Origin: an uncultured Bacteroidales bacterium
GTDB lineage: Bacteria > Bacteroidota > Bacteroidia > Bacteroidales > Muribaculaceae
Assembly (NCBI GenBank): GCA_902760865.1
Contig: CACWID010000008.1
Location: forward strand, 1-64,000
Length of the DNA: 64,000 nt
Direction of reading: 5' to 3'
A model generated the notes under the pieces. That model did not search any database. It was not told where the DNA came from and worked only from the letters and a program-made list of their open reading frames with translations. The stretch's first letter is position 1. Every line of letters starts with the position of its first letter. Positions 43,009 through 51,498 of the stretch are shown here, in pieces. A program made the translations under genes and the position numbers.

Positions 43009-45585
43009 ATGAAGCGTGTGTTTTTTACCTTTTTTGCTGTCGCCATGACGGTGGCATGCGCCGTGCATGCCGCTTCTGTCAGTGTGACGGCAGCCCGTCA
43101 GGTAGCCGACAATTTCTTCTCGTCGGCTGCTTCCCGTTTACCGTCCCGTGACGGTGAGTCTGTGATACGCCTAGCCTATACGGCTCCTGAGGGGCGTTTC
43201 TTCGTGTTTGACCGCGGTGTCCACGGCGGTTTTGTGATCGTGTCGGGCGATGACCGCTTGCCCCAGGTGCTGGGCTACGGCGCCGAGGGTGACTTCTCGT
43301 CGCCGGACCTCCCCCCGGCATTGCAGTATTGGATGGAATATATGGACCGGCAGATTGCGTTCCTGCAGGCGCATGGTGACCTGCCGGTCCGTCATCCCGT
43401 CCCTCGTGCGACGGCCGTCGGTCCGCTGTTGAAGTCACAGTGGGATCAGAGCACCCCCTATAACAACTACTGCCCCACCTACGGCGGTGGTCAGCGTTCC
43501 GTGACCGGTTGTGTGGCGACGGCGACGGCCCAGGTGATGTATTACCACCAGTGGCCGCCCGTGGGCCGGGGGAGTCATTCCTATGTCTGCAATATTAACA
43601 ATGACTATACAGAATTCGTTGAACTCGGTGCCGACTTCAGCCAGTCGGTCTATCGCTGGGACCTGATGCAAGACACCTACGACGAGAACAGCAGCGAGGA
43701 AGCCTGTGATGCGGTAGCCAGGCTGATGTCAGACGTGGGCATCTCGATGGACATGACTTACGGCTCCAACAGCGGAGCGAGCGAGGATGACGCTTTGATG
43801 GCGTTGAAGCGTTATTTCGGCTACAGCGGCAAGGGTTATAAGCTGAATCGGGACATCTATGGTGCCGACGAGTGGGACCAATTGCTGATTGACGAAATCA
43901 GTAAGGGACGCCCCATCCTGTATGGAGGAAAACAAGATAACAGACATCCGGGCCACGAGTTTGTCGTTGACGGCTTTGACACCGAGGGCTATTATCACAT
44001 CAACTGGGGCTGGAGCGGCCGTGAGGACGGTTTTTTCCTCCTGACGGCACTGACCCCTTACTCCTATAATTTCAATAATTATCAGCATGCCATTTTTGGT
44101 CTTGTTCCCGAGACGCAGGACGATGAAGTCGATGACGTGCTGTACCTCCACGGCCTGTTGGAATCCGAAAAGTCAGCGGCCCCGTTAGGGAGTACTATCA
44201 GCCTGTATCCCTTGGTTTTCGCCGAGGGCAACATGCTCGACACCGTCGGTTATGAAATGGGTGAGTATGATAATATATTATACTATACCCAGGTCCCGAT
44301 GACACTGAGCCTGTATGATCGGGATGGTGTGGAGCGTATCAGTAAAGATTTCCTTGTCCACTATGTGTTTGACACTTATGAAGCGCTCTCAAGCACAGAC
44401 GTTTTTATTGACTTGCCCGAGTCGCTCGAGGATGGCGAATATCGCTTCAAGGTGTATTCCCCTCTCGGTAGCAGCGGGAGCCATAAGAACTACATGATGG
44501 ACTACAGTAGTGGAAAAGAACTGTTTGTCAAAATGATTGTGCGCAACGATACGGCCTATCTGAGTGATGGTTTCCTGTATCATACCTATGGCGTTCAATC
44601 GTTTGACGTGCCACGAGGCGTCAGGATGGGTGATACCTTTGACGTGGGCGTGAATGTGAGCTTTACGGTCCCTGGGCTTCCTGCGGATGAGCAAATCGAC
44701 GGGCCGATAGGCAAGGTCTATCTGTCCTTGCTGAAGGACGGCGTCGAGGTGGCTACCAGTTCGATGTGTGAGGTACAGGTACCTTCCAACACCGTGAAGA
44801 CCTACATGATGCAGCTAACGGCACCATCCGAGCCCGGGCTCTATGAGCTGGTGCTGAACGACGAGACCGGCAACCGCATCGTCACGCATGATGGCTACCT
44901 TGACGGGCTTGTCGATTTCTCGGCCCTGGTCTATATCCTGCCTCACTGTCAGGAACTTGTCGAGGACTTTGAGACCATGACCGCCAACAACAGTACCAGC
45001 GACAAGAACGTCGAGGGACGCTTCACCAGCTGGTCCTTCAACAAGAGCGGCGTGCGCGCCCCGGGCGAGGGCAAATGCTATGGCACCAATGCGGTGATGA
45101 TGAAGAAACCCAGCACCGTTTACACCACCCGTCCCATCAGCCACAACTTCATCTGGGCTCAGGCCACATTCTTCAATCCTACCGCGACTGTGTCGAAGTA
45201 TCGCCTGGAATATTCTCTGGACGATGGCACCACATGGCAGGTTGCTCGCACCATTGACGACCTTGATGCCGTTGACGTGCCTGAACGGAGCCAGATTCTT
45301 GCCTCGTGGTATCTGAATCTGACTACCACCCAACCGGCCTATTTCCGCATCTCGATGATTGGAGGCGGCACGGGAGCGACCTATGTGGACGATATCGCCC
45401 TGTACTATCTCGACCAGGCAGTCGATGTCAATGGTGACGGCGAAATCAGCATCGCCGACGTCAATGCAGTCGTCGGCATGATTCTTGGCAGCCCGGGTGA
45501 CGCGTCAGGTGACGTGAACGGTGACGGCGAAGTCAATATCGCCGACGTCAACGCCATCATTGATATGATTCTGGGTGGCGATTGA
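43009..45585 (+). CDS. C10 cysteine protease with C-terminal dockerin pair
   Basis: 858 aa, paralogue of the gene at 38236 across its full length. Signal peptide (MKRVFFTFFAVAMTVACAVHA), propeptide, and catalytic Cys168 ('SVTGCVATATAQ') and His316 ('PGHEFVVDG', then 'YHINWGWSG'). Beta modules follow, then a jelly-roll-like domain ('WSFNKSGVRAPGEGKCYG' is nearly identical in both paralogues). The DVN-class dockerin pair (805-858) has a slightly divergent first loop ('ISIADVNAVVGM'). Confidence 0.93.
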   Translation: MKRVFFTFFAVAMTVACAVHAASVSVTAARQVADNFFSSAASRLPSRDGESVIRLAYTAPEGRFFVFDRGVHGGFVIVSGDDRLPQVLGYGAEGDFSSPDLPPALQYWMEYMDRQIAFLQAHGDLPVRHPVPRATAVGPLLKSQWDQSTPYNNYCPTYGGGQRSVTGCVATATAQVMYYHQWPPVGRGSHSYVCNINNDYTEFVELGADFSQSVYRWDLMQDTYDENSSEEACDAVARLMSDVGISMDMTYGSNSGASEDDALMALKRYFGYSGKGYKLNRDIYGADEWDQLLIDEISKGRPILYGGKQDNRHPGHEFVVDGFDTEGYYHINWGWSGREDGFFLLTALTPYSYNFNNYQHAIFGLVPETQDDEVDDVLYLHGLLESEKSAAPLGSTISLYPLVFAEGNMLDTVGYEMGEYDNILYYTQVPMTLSLYDRDGVERISKDFLVHYVFDTYEALSSTDVFIDLPESLEDGEYRFKVYSPLGSSGSHKNYMMDYSSGKELFVKMIVRNDTAYLSDGFLYHTYGVQSFDVPRGVRMGDTFDVGVNVSFTVPGLPADEQIDGPIGKVYLSLLKDGVEVATSSMCEVQVPSNTVKTYMMQLTAPSEPGLYELVLNDETGNRIVTHDGYLDGLVDFSALVYILPHCQELVEDFETMTANNSTSDKNVEGRFTSWSFNKSGVRAPGEGKCYGTNAVMMKKPSTVYTTRPISHNFIWAQATFFNPTATVSKYRLEYSLDDGTTWQVARTIDDLDAVDVPERSQILASWYLNLTTTQPAYFRISMIGGGTGATYVDDIALYYLDQAVDVNGDGEISIADVNAVVGMILGSPGDASGDVNGDGEVNIADVNAIIDMILGGD

Positions 45586-45611
45586 GGGCAGGTGTCATCT
45601 GTTGATAGTGG

Positions 45612-45638
45612 CTATAGTAACTATAGTGACTATAGGGA
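45612..45638. repeat. 9-bp tandem repeat x3 between convergent genes
   Basis: CTATAGTAA, CTATAGTGA, CTATAGGGA in series. The units are partly self-complementary (CTATAG) and could form a small hairpin between the protease gene and miaA. Confidence 0.7.
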
Positions 45639-45644
45639 TTATTG

Positions 45645-46535
45645 CTACAGGAGGTTGAGGGCTGTCGTGACGGCGTCGTCGGGGGTGACCCAGGTGATGT
45701 CGGGGTCGCGGCGGTACCAGGTGAGTTGCTTTTTGGCATAGACGCGGGTGTTTTTCTTCATGCGTTCGATGGCCGTGTGGCGGTCCATGGAGCCGTCAAA
45801 GATGGCGAACATCTCCTTCATGCCCACGGTGTTCAATGAGTTGAGGTGCCGCAGGTGATAGACGCTCCGGGCCTCCTGTTCCAGCCCGTCCTCAATCATG
45901 CGGTCCACGCGCCGGTTGATGCGGTCGAACAGTAGCTCGCGCTCGATGTTGAGCGCCAGCTTGATGATGTTGAAGTCGCGCTGCTTGGCGGCGCCGGTGC
46001 GCAGGGTGGAGTAGGGCACGCCTGCCTGGCGGCAGATTTCTACGCCGTGGCACACACGGCTGGTGTTCTTGCGGTCAATCGTCGCGGCATACTGCGGGTC
46101 CAGCTGCTCCAGCTCTGCCACGAGGCTTTCCAGGCCCTGGGTGTGCAGCTTCTCCTTGACGGCGCTGCGCACCCCGGGGCTGATGTCGGGCAGCTGGTCA
46201 ATGCCGCGGCACACGGCATCGACATAGAGCATCGAGCCGCCGCACATCACGACGCAGTCGCCCTGTTGCCACAGCGAGGGCAGCAAGGCCATCACGTCGG
46301 CCTCAAACTGGGCGGCGCTGTAGGTCTCGTCCAGGTCCTTGACGGCGACGAAGTGGTGGCGCACGGCAGCGAGTTGCTCGGGCGTTGGGGCGGCGGTGCA
46401 GATGGGGATGCCGCGGTAGATCTGGCGCGAGTCGGCGTTGATGATGTCGCAGCCGAGGCGTTGCGCCAGCCCGATGGCTGCCGCCGTCTTGCCCACTCCT
46501 GTGGGCCCCGTGATGACGATCAGTGTCTTGGTCAA
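45645..46535 (-). CDS. miaA: tRNA dimethylallyltransferase MiaA
   Basis: 296 aa. Transfers a dimethylallyl group to N6 of A37 in tRNAs reading UNN codons. P-loop 'VITGPTGVGKTAAAIGLA', then 'IINADSRQIYRGIPICTAAP' with the conserved DSRQ, and 'RKNTSRVCHGVEI'. The best start is the TTG at 46535 (LTKTLIVITG), five bases beyond the upstream permease stop. No ATG in frame gives a normal N-terminus, and the longer reading runs back into the permease gene. It is translationally close-coupled to that permease. Confidence 0.94.
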   Translation of the reverse strand: MTKTLIVITGPTGVGKTAAAIGLAQRLGCDIINADSRQIYRGIPICTAAPTPEQLAAVRHHFVAVKDLDETYSAAQFEADVMALLPSLWQQGDCVVMCGGSMLYVDAVCRGIDQLPDISPGVRSAVKEKLHTQGLESLVAELEQLDPQYAATIDRKNTSRVCHGVEICRQAGVPYSTLRTGAAKQRDFNIIKLALNIERELLFDRINRRVDRMIEDGLEQEARSVYHLRHLNSLNTVGMKEMFAIFDGSMDRHTAIERMKKNTRVYAKKQLTWYRRDPDITWVTPDDAVTTALNLL

Positions 46536-46539
46536 GATG

Positions 46540-47730
46540 TTACTTGTTATTCTCTTTTTCCTCGGCGTTGCGGTAGCTGGAGAAAATCGACGAGGTGAGG
46601 GCCAACGGCGATTTATGGTTCTTGATGTCTTTCTGCTGGCCCTTGCGCAGCGGGTTGGGCTGATGGAGGACAAACTCGCAGTAGTAGGAGATGATGAGCG
46701 TCGTCAGCGGCAATCCGATGATCAGGCCGATAAAGCCCAGCACATAGACCCACAACGAGAGTGACAGGAAGATGATGGCGGGATTGAGGCCCATCTGCGA
46801 CTTCATGATGGTGGGGATGAGCACCATGTCCTGGATGACTTGACAGATGATGTAGGCGAGGATGACCCAGCCGAACATCACCCAGAAACTGCCTCCTGTC
46901 GCAGCGGTTGCCACCAGGCACAGGAAGGCGGCGATGGGGATGGAAATCAGCTGCAGATAGGGAACCATATTGAGCAGGCCCACGAACATGCCGAAGGCTA
47001 TCGCCATGGGCAACCCGATGATATAGAACTCGATGGCAAAGATGACGCCCACGAAGAACGACACGGCGGCCTGGCCGCGGAAGTAGCGGCTCATCGTGTC
47101 GGCCACATCGCCGAAGATGCGCAACGCCATGCGGCGGTAACGGGCGGGGATGGCGCCCTTGAAGGCGTGAGACAACTTATTGAAATCCAGAAGGATGAAG
47201 AACATATACAACAGCACGATGAACCACGACAGCACGCTGAAGATGACACTCATCGTGCCGCCGACCACCGACCATGCGCCCGAAGCCGCCTTGTTGATGA
47301 TTTCCATCCACTGCTGTTTGGAGAAGATCTCGTTGAACTTCTCCAGGTCGATGTAACGCTGGATGAAGTCGTTGACCTCGGCGGGGATGTAGGGCACGTT
47401 GAGCGAGGACTTGGCATAGGCTGCCAGTTGCTTGGACATGGTCGAAATCTCGGCAATCAGGTAGGGGATGACGAGCCAGCACAGGCCAGCAATCACAGCA
47501 ATGACAATGATGAGCGCGAGCACCACGGCGACGCCTCGCGACCTGATGCGCACCTTGCGCTGCAACCACTCGACCAACGGTTCGATGATGTAGGCGAGGA
47601 TGAAGCCCACGACAAAGGGCATGAGCACGGGACTCAGGTAGTTGACGAGCCACACGCCAACGACGACGCTAATGAGGGAAAGCACCATCCTCACCACGCG
47701 GTCAAAGTCATATTTCTTCTGTTCGGCCAT
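46540..47730 (-). CDS. AI-2E/PerM family membrane protein
   Basis: 396 aa. About seven to eight membrane segments: an N-terminal pair ('LISVVVGVWLVNYLSPVLMP', 'ALIIVIAVIAGLCWLVIPYL'), a soluble helical stretch, then a C-terminal bundle ('IVLLYMFFILLDF', 'GLPMAIAFGMFVGLLNMVPY', 'VLGFIGLIIGLPLTTLII'). The family exports small molecules or ions; the autoinducer name is historical and the substrate is unknown. It lies upstream of miaA with only a few bases between them. Confidence 0.9.
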   Translation of the reverse strand: MAEQKKYDFDRVVRMVLSLISVVVGVWLVNYLSPVLMPFVVGFILAYIIEPLVEWLQRKVRIRSRGVAVVLALIIVIAVIAGLCWLVIPYLIAEISTMSKQLAAYAKSSLNVPYIPAEVNDFIQRYIDLEKFNEIFSKQQWMEIINKAASGAWSVVGGTMSVIFSVLSWFIVLLYMFFILLDFNKLSHAFKGAIPARYRRMALRIFGDVADTMSRYFRGQAAVSFFVGVIFAIEFYIIGLPMAIAFGMFVGLLNMVPYLQLISIPIAAFLCLVATAATGGSFWVMFGWVILAYIICQVIQDMVLIPTIMKSQMGLNPAIIFLSLSLWVYVLGFIGLIIGLPLTTLIISYYCEFVLHQPNPLRKGQQKDIKNHKSPLALTSSIFSSYRNAEEKENNK

Positions 47731-47734
47731 TATT

Positions 47735-47803
47735 TGTTTTTCAGTTTTCAGTTTCCAGTTTTTAGTTTTTAGTGGGCTGTGACGGAGTCACAGCACGGTG
47801 GAC
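47735..47803. repeat. short iterated run and constant-tail hairpin
   Basis: CAGTTTT/TTAGTTTT units (47735-47772), then the hairpin CTGTGAC-GGA-GTCACAG (47777-47793) followed by CACGGTGGAC. The tail and 3-base loop match the hairpins at 1090-1116 and 1219-1245, although the stem sequence is entirely different. Confidence 0.7.
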
Positions 47804-47808
47804 CTGTT

Positions 47809-48564
47809 CTAGTCCTTGAGGTCTAGCTCGACGGGGCAGTGGTCGCTGCCGAAGATCTCGGTGTGGATCTTGGCATCGGTCAGTTGCTCGCGCAGGCGGT
47901 TGCTCACCAGGAAGTAGTCGATGCGCCAGCCGGCGTTCTTCTCGCGGGCCTTGAAGCGGTAACTCCACCAGGAATAGACGTCGGCCACATCGGGGTTGAA
48001 GAAGCGCCACGTGTCGGTGAAGCCGGCATCGAGCAGCTGGGTCATCTTGGCGCGCTCCTCGTCGGTGAAGCCGGCGTTGCGGCGGTTGGTCTTGGGGTTC
48101 TTCAGGTCGATTTCCTGATGGGCCACGTTGAGGTCGCCACACACGATGACGGGTTTCTTCTTGTCCAGTTTGAGCAGGTAGTCGCGGAAGGCGTCCTCCC
48201 AGGTCATGCGGTAGTCCAGCCGTCGCAGTTCGTCCTGGCTGTTGGGCGTGTAGCACGTCACGAGATAGAAGTCGGGCATTTCCAGCGTGATGACTCGCCC
48301 TTCCTGGTCATGCTCGTCGATGCCCAGTCCGTAAGTCACCGACAGCGGTTCATGGCGGCTGTAGATGGCCGTGCCCGAATAGCCTTTTTTCTCGGCGTAG
48401 TTCCAGTAGGAGCGGTAGCCCTCAAACTGCAGGTCGAGCTGACCGGCTTGCATCTTGGTCTCCTGCAGGCAGAAGAAGTCGGCGTCCAGCTCCTTGAAGA
48501 TGTCGCTGAAGCCCTTGCCTACCACGGCCCTGAGGCCATTCACGTTCCACGAGATGAATTTCAT
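47809..48564 (-). CDS. xth: exodeoxyribonuclease III / AP endonuclease
   Basis: 251 aa. Cleaves DNA at abasic sites and degrades 3' ends in base-excision repair. Motifs: '[10 protein letters not shown]', 'CLQETKM' (metal-binding Glu), 'CGDLNVAH' (Asp-Asn), 'WRIDYFLVS', and 'SDHCPVEL' with the catalytic Asp-His. Full length. It is divergent from the pseudouridine synthase gene, and the two promoters abut. Confidence 0.95.
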   Translation of the reverse strand: MKFISWNVNGLRAVVGKGFSDIFKELDADFFCLQETKMQAGQLDLQFEGYRSYWNYAEKKGYSGTAIYSRHEPLSVTYGLGIDEHDQEGRVITLEMPDFYLVTCYTPNSQDELRRLDYRMTWEDAFRDYLLKLDKKKPVIVCGDLNVAHQEIDLKNPKTNRRNAGFTDEERAKMTQLLDAGFTDTWRFFNPDVADVYSWWSYRFKAREKNAGWRIDYFLVSNRLREQLTDAKIHTEIFGSDHCPVELDLKD

Positions 48565-48589
48565 TGAATTTCAGTTTTATTAAATCGTT

Positions 48590-48605
48590 TATCTTTGCAA
48601 ATGTA
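48590..48605. promoter_or_regulatory. abutting divergent -7 boxes
   Basis: TATCTTTG (48590-48597, plus) is immediately followed by CAAATGTA, which is TACATTTG on the minus strand (48598-48605). They would serve the pseudouridine synthase and xth respectively. The plus -33 box is weak (ATTG at 48563-48566). Confidence 0.45.
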
Positions 48606-48663
48606 CTACATTTCTCGCGCTAAATGGCCATAATGGATGATAAAAAATGTAATTTTGCACTTG

Positions 48664-50292
48664 ATGACTGAAAAGTTCCATCTTCTCGAAGTTGACACGG
48701 CGGCCGTACAGTTGCCGCGGCAGTTCACGTGCCCGTTCTGCTATGAGCCGCATCGGCTGGCGCTGATGGCGGCCGGGCAGGTGCAGCGCTATGTCGCCTC
48801 CCGCACCGATTGGGCCGATGAATTGGGCGCCGGCAAGATGCTGGGCGTGCTGGTGGCACAGGACGACGAGGGCCGGTTGGGCTATCTGGCCGCCTTCTCG
48901 GGCAACCTGGCGGGCAGCGTGAGGCATGACTACTTCGTCCCGCCCGTCTATGACCTGCTGGATCCTGATGGAGAGTTCAAGCGCGGCGAGGCACAAATCA
49001 CGGCCATCAACCATGAGGTGGAACGCCTGGAGCAGTCTGCCGAACTGGCCGACATGCGTCGGCGACTGGCCGAACAGCATCGGCAAATGTCCGATGAAAT
49101 CGACGATTTCAAAGCGATGATGGCGCAGCACAAGCGTGAGCGCGACAAGCGGCGCGATGCCGGAGGCCTCACCGCCGAGCAGCAGGAGGCGCTGTTGGAC
49201 CAGAGCCGGTTTGAGAAAGCTGAACTGCGTCGCATCCGTCAGCGCCACGAGCGGGCATTGGCCGATTTGTCCGATGAAATGGGCACATTCTGTCGGGAAA
49301 TAGACACCTTGAAGGCTCGCCGCAAGGCCATGAGCGAAGCCCTGCAGGAAAGGATTTTCAGGCTCTTTGTCGTGAGCAACGCCCTGGGAGAGCGCCGTGA
49401 CCTGGTCGAGGTGTTCAAGCCGTTGGGCACATTGCCGCCGGCCGGGGCAGGGGAGTGCTGCGCTCCGCGCTTGCTCAACTATGCCTACAACCATGGCTTG
49501 CGGCCCGTGTGCATGGCGGAGTTCTGGTGGGGGGCATCGCCCGTGGGCGAGGTGCGCCATCACGGTCACTTCTACCCCGCCTGCCGCAGCAAGTGCAAAC
49601 CCATCCTTGAGTTCATGCTCCAGGGCCTTGATGTCGAGGACAATCTGCTGGAGAAACCCATAGCCGACGTGCAGCCGCTTGATGTCGTGTACGACGATGA
49701 GTGGCTCACGGCGCTGAACAAGCCCTCGGGGATGCTCTCAGTGCCGGGCAAGGCCCTGGAGGACAGCCTGCTGTCGCGCTACCGCATCGCGCACCCCGAG
49801 GCGACAGGGCCCATCGTGGTGCATCGCCTGGACCAGGAGACGTCAGGACTCGTGGTCTTTGCCAAGGACAAAGCGACGCACAAGTCGCTGCAACAGCAGT
49901 TTGAGCAACACACCATCCAGAAGTGCTACTGCGCCCTGCTTGACGGCATCGTGCCGCAGGATGAGGGCGTCATCGACCTGCCCATCATGCCCGATGTGGA
50001 CGACCGTCCGCGCCAGCGGGTGGACTACGAGCATGGCAAACCCGCCGTGACCCGTTACCGCGTGCTCGAGCGCTGTGACGGCAAGACCCGCATCGCCTTT
50101 TTCCCGCTCACGGGACGCACCCACCAGCTACGCGTCCATGCCTCCCATCCCCTGGGCCTCAACTGCCCCATCTCGGGAGACCGCCTCTACGGCAAGCCCG
50201 CCTCCCGCCTGATGCTGCACGCCCAGTCCATCACCTTTACCCATCCGGCGACGGGACAGCCCGTCACGCTCGAGTGCCCGCCCCCGTTCTGA
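48664..50292 (+). CDS. RluA-family RNA pseudouridine synthase with long N-terminal coiled-coil
   Basis: 542 aa, about twice the length of a core RluA enzyme. The catalytic domain (about 335-540) has 'VYDDEWLTALNKPSGMLSVP' and 'VVHRLDQETSGLVVFAKD' with Asp390, and 'PLTGRTHQLRVH'. The N-terminal third has a 'TCPFCYEPHRLAL' segment and a charged coiled-coil (about 115-235). This architecture exists in other RluA relatives. The RNA target (23S or tRNA) is not predictable. ATG at 48664 fits better than the in-frame codon at 48637, which lies in the leader. Confidence 0.92.
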   Translation: MTEKFHLLEVDTAAVQLPRQFTCPFCYEPHRLALMAAGQVQRYVASRTDWADELGAGKMLGVLVAQDDEGRLGYLAAFSGNLAGSVRHDYFVPPVYDLLDPDGEFKRGEAQITAINHEVERLEQSAELADMRRRLAEQHRQMSDEIDDFKAMMAQHKRERDKRRDAGGLTAEQQEALLDQSRFEKAELRRIRQRHERALADLSDEMGTFCREIDTLKARRKAMSEALQERIFRLFVVSNALGERRDLVEVFKPLGTLPPAGAGECCAPRLLNYAYNHGLRPVCMAEFWWGASPVGEVRHHGHFYPACRSKCKPILEFMLQGLDVEDNLLEKPIADVQPLDVVYDDEWLTALNKPSGMLSVPGKALEDSLLSRYRIAHPEATGPIVVHRLDQETSGLVVFAKDKATHKSLQQQFEQHTIQKCYCALLDGIVPQDEGVIDLPIMPDVDDRPRQRVDYEHGKPAVTRYRVLERCDGKTRIAFFPLTGRTHQLRVHASHPLGLNCPISGDRLYGKPASRLMLHAQSITFTHPATGQPVTLECPPPF

Positions 50293-50432
50293 CCACGGGC
50301 GGGACAGTATGTTTTCCCCCGAATAGTCTCATCTGTAGAAGGGTTATTGTATCGTGATGTCGATGAACCTTTAGGTCATGGAATCCAAGACACACGCTGG
50401 ATTTCAGCAGTTTAGCCACCTGGTTGCCTTTA

Positions 50433-50508
50433 GAGACGCAAGATTGTGCGTCTCCAATCGTTAGACATTACCAAAATGCTGCCCTTGAGACGCAAAATTT
50501 TGCGTCTC
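50433..50508. repeat. dispersed 22-bp palindrome, copies 4 and 5
   Basis: GAGACGCAAGATTGTGCGTC (50433 onward, imperfect) and a perfect GAGACGCAAAA/TTTTGCGTCTC at 50487-50508. In the rest of the 530-bp gap (50293-50822), ATTCAATTTGAAT occurs at 50563 and 50591, and there is a promoter at 50732. No gene is seen. Confidence 0.85.
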
Positions 50509-50731
50509 TACATGGTTTAATGGATTTTGAATCAGTACTTTATCTTTTTATCAGCTCAAATTATTCAATTTGAATTATGCAAATCAAATAATTCAATTTG
50601 AATAAAAACTGGCAGATGGTTACCATAAGGGCCTGAAAAATTGAAAATATTTACATTTTTTTGAAATTGAGCGCCTTTTAGTCAAAAAGACTGAAACAAT
50701 GCTAATTGTTTACAAAAATAAATTAAATCGT

Positions 50732-50762
50732 TTTGAAGTTTGCAACTGTAACTCTATATTTG
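50732..50762 (+). promoter_or_regulatory. promoter of the TonB-C gene
   Basis: TTTG (50732-50735), 19 bases, TATATTTG (50755-50762). Leader about 55 bases. Confidence 0.65.
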
Positions 50763-50822
50763 CGGCATAAAAAGCAGGTCCAACCGGCTTCTTTATCATT
50801 GACGCAATAAACTAAATGGCCT

Positions 50823-51263
50823 ATGCTTAGACAATTACGCTATGTTTTGTTGACATTGATGACACTTTCGGCCGCATTGCCCTTGGCAGCGCAGGTGCGT
50901 CATGTCACGACGGTCAATCCCATGTCCAAGCAGTCCTATATGGAGGTCTATGAGTATGACTATGTGGACATACAGCCCCAGTTCCCTGGTGGCGAGCGCG
51001 GATTGATCAACTTCATCAACAAGACGCGTGAATATCCTTACCATGCTTACAAGAAGGGCATCCAGGGCCGTGTGCTGTGCAGTTTCATTGTCGGCATTGA
51101 CGGTCGCGTGAGCGACGTGCGCGTCATCCGCGGCTCCGGTGACGAGAGCCTGAACCGCGAGGCCATCCGCGTCATCGGCGAGATGCCCAAGTGGAGCGTC
51201 GGCAAGGTGGGCAAGCATGCCGTCCCCGTCAGGGTCGTGTTGCCCATCAACTTCCGCCTGTAG
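50823..51263 (+). CDS. secreted stand-alone TonB C-terminal-domain protein
   Basis: 146 aa. Signal peptide (MLRQLRYVLLTLMTLSAALPLAAQ), a short linker, then a TonB C-terminal domain: 'PQFPGGERGLINFI', 'YPYHAYKKGIQGRVLCSFIV', 'DGRVSDVRVIRGSGDESLN'. It lacks the cytoplasmic tip and Pro-rich spanner of true TonB, so it should be a free periplasmic domain rather than an energy transducer. It has its own promoter and stands just before the second protease group. Confidence 0.85.
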   Translation: MLRQLRYVLLTLMTLSAALPLAAQVRHVTTVNPMSKQSYMEVYEYDYVDIQPQFPGGERGLINFINKTREYPYHAYKKGIQGRVLCSFIVGIDGRVSDVRVIRGSGDESLNREAIRVIGEMPKWSVGKVGKHAVPVRVVLPINFRL

Positions 51264-51387
51264 TGTAGCCCCTCGGCCAATCATTCCCATTTTCCGCTGT
51301 CCAGTGTGTTCCCGAAGTCGTGATTTTCGGGCGCATTTGCTATTGCAGTTTTTCAGCAAATTACTTGCACATTTCCAAAGAGTTGTA

Positions 51388-51395
51388 TAATTTTG
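51388..51395 (+). promoter_or_regulatory. -7 element of the 51499 protease gene
   Basis: TAATTTTG with CTTG 20 bases upstream (51364-51367). The leader of about 95 bases contains ACCGACTATTGTATC (51421) and ACCACTATTGTACTAA (51466), a motif shared with the 54199 gene. Confidence 0.5.
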
Positions 51396-51498
51396 CCGCA
51401 TATAACTCTCATTGACATAGACCGACTATTGTATCGATATCAATCACAAATACTGTTTTAATACAACCACTATTGTACTAATATTAATCTTTCTGCGT

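Noticed and set aside
50293-50822. Riboswitch or small RNA in the long gap before the TonB-C gene
   Set aside because: Apart from palindromes and AT-rich repeats I could not fold any known riboswitch architecture.
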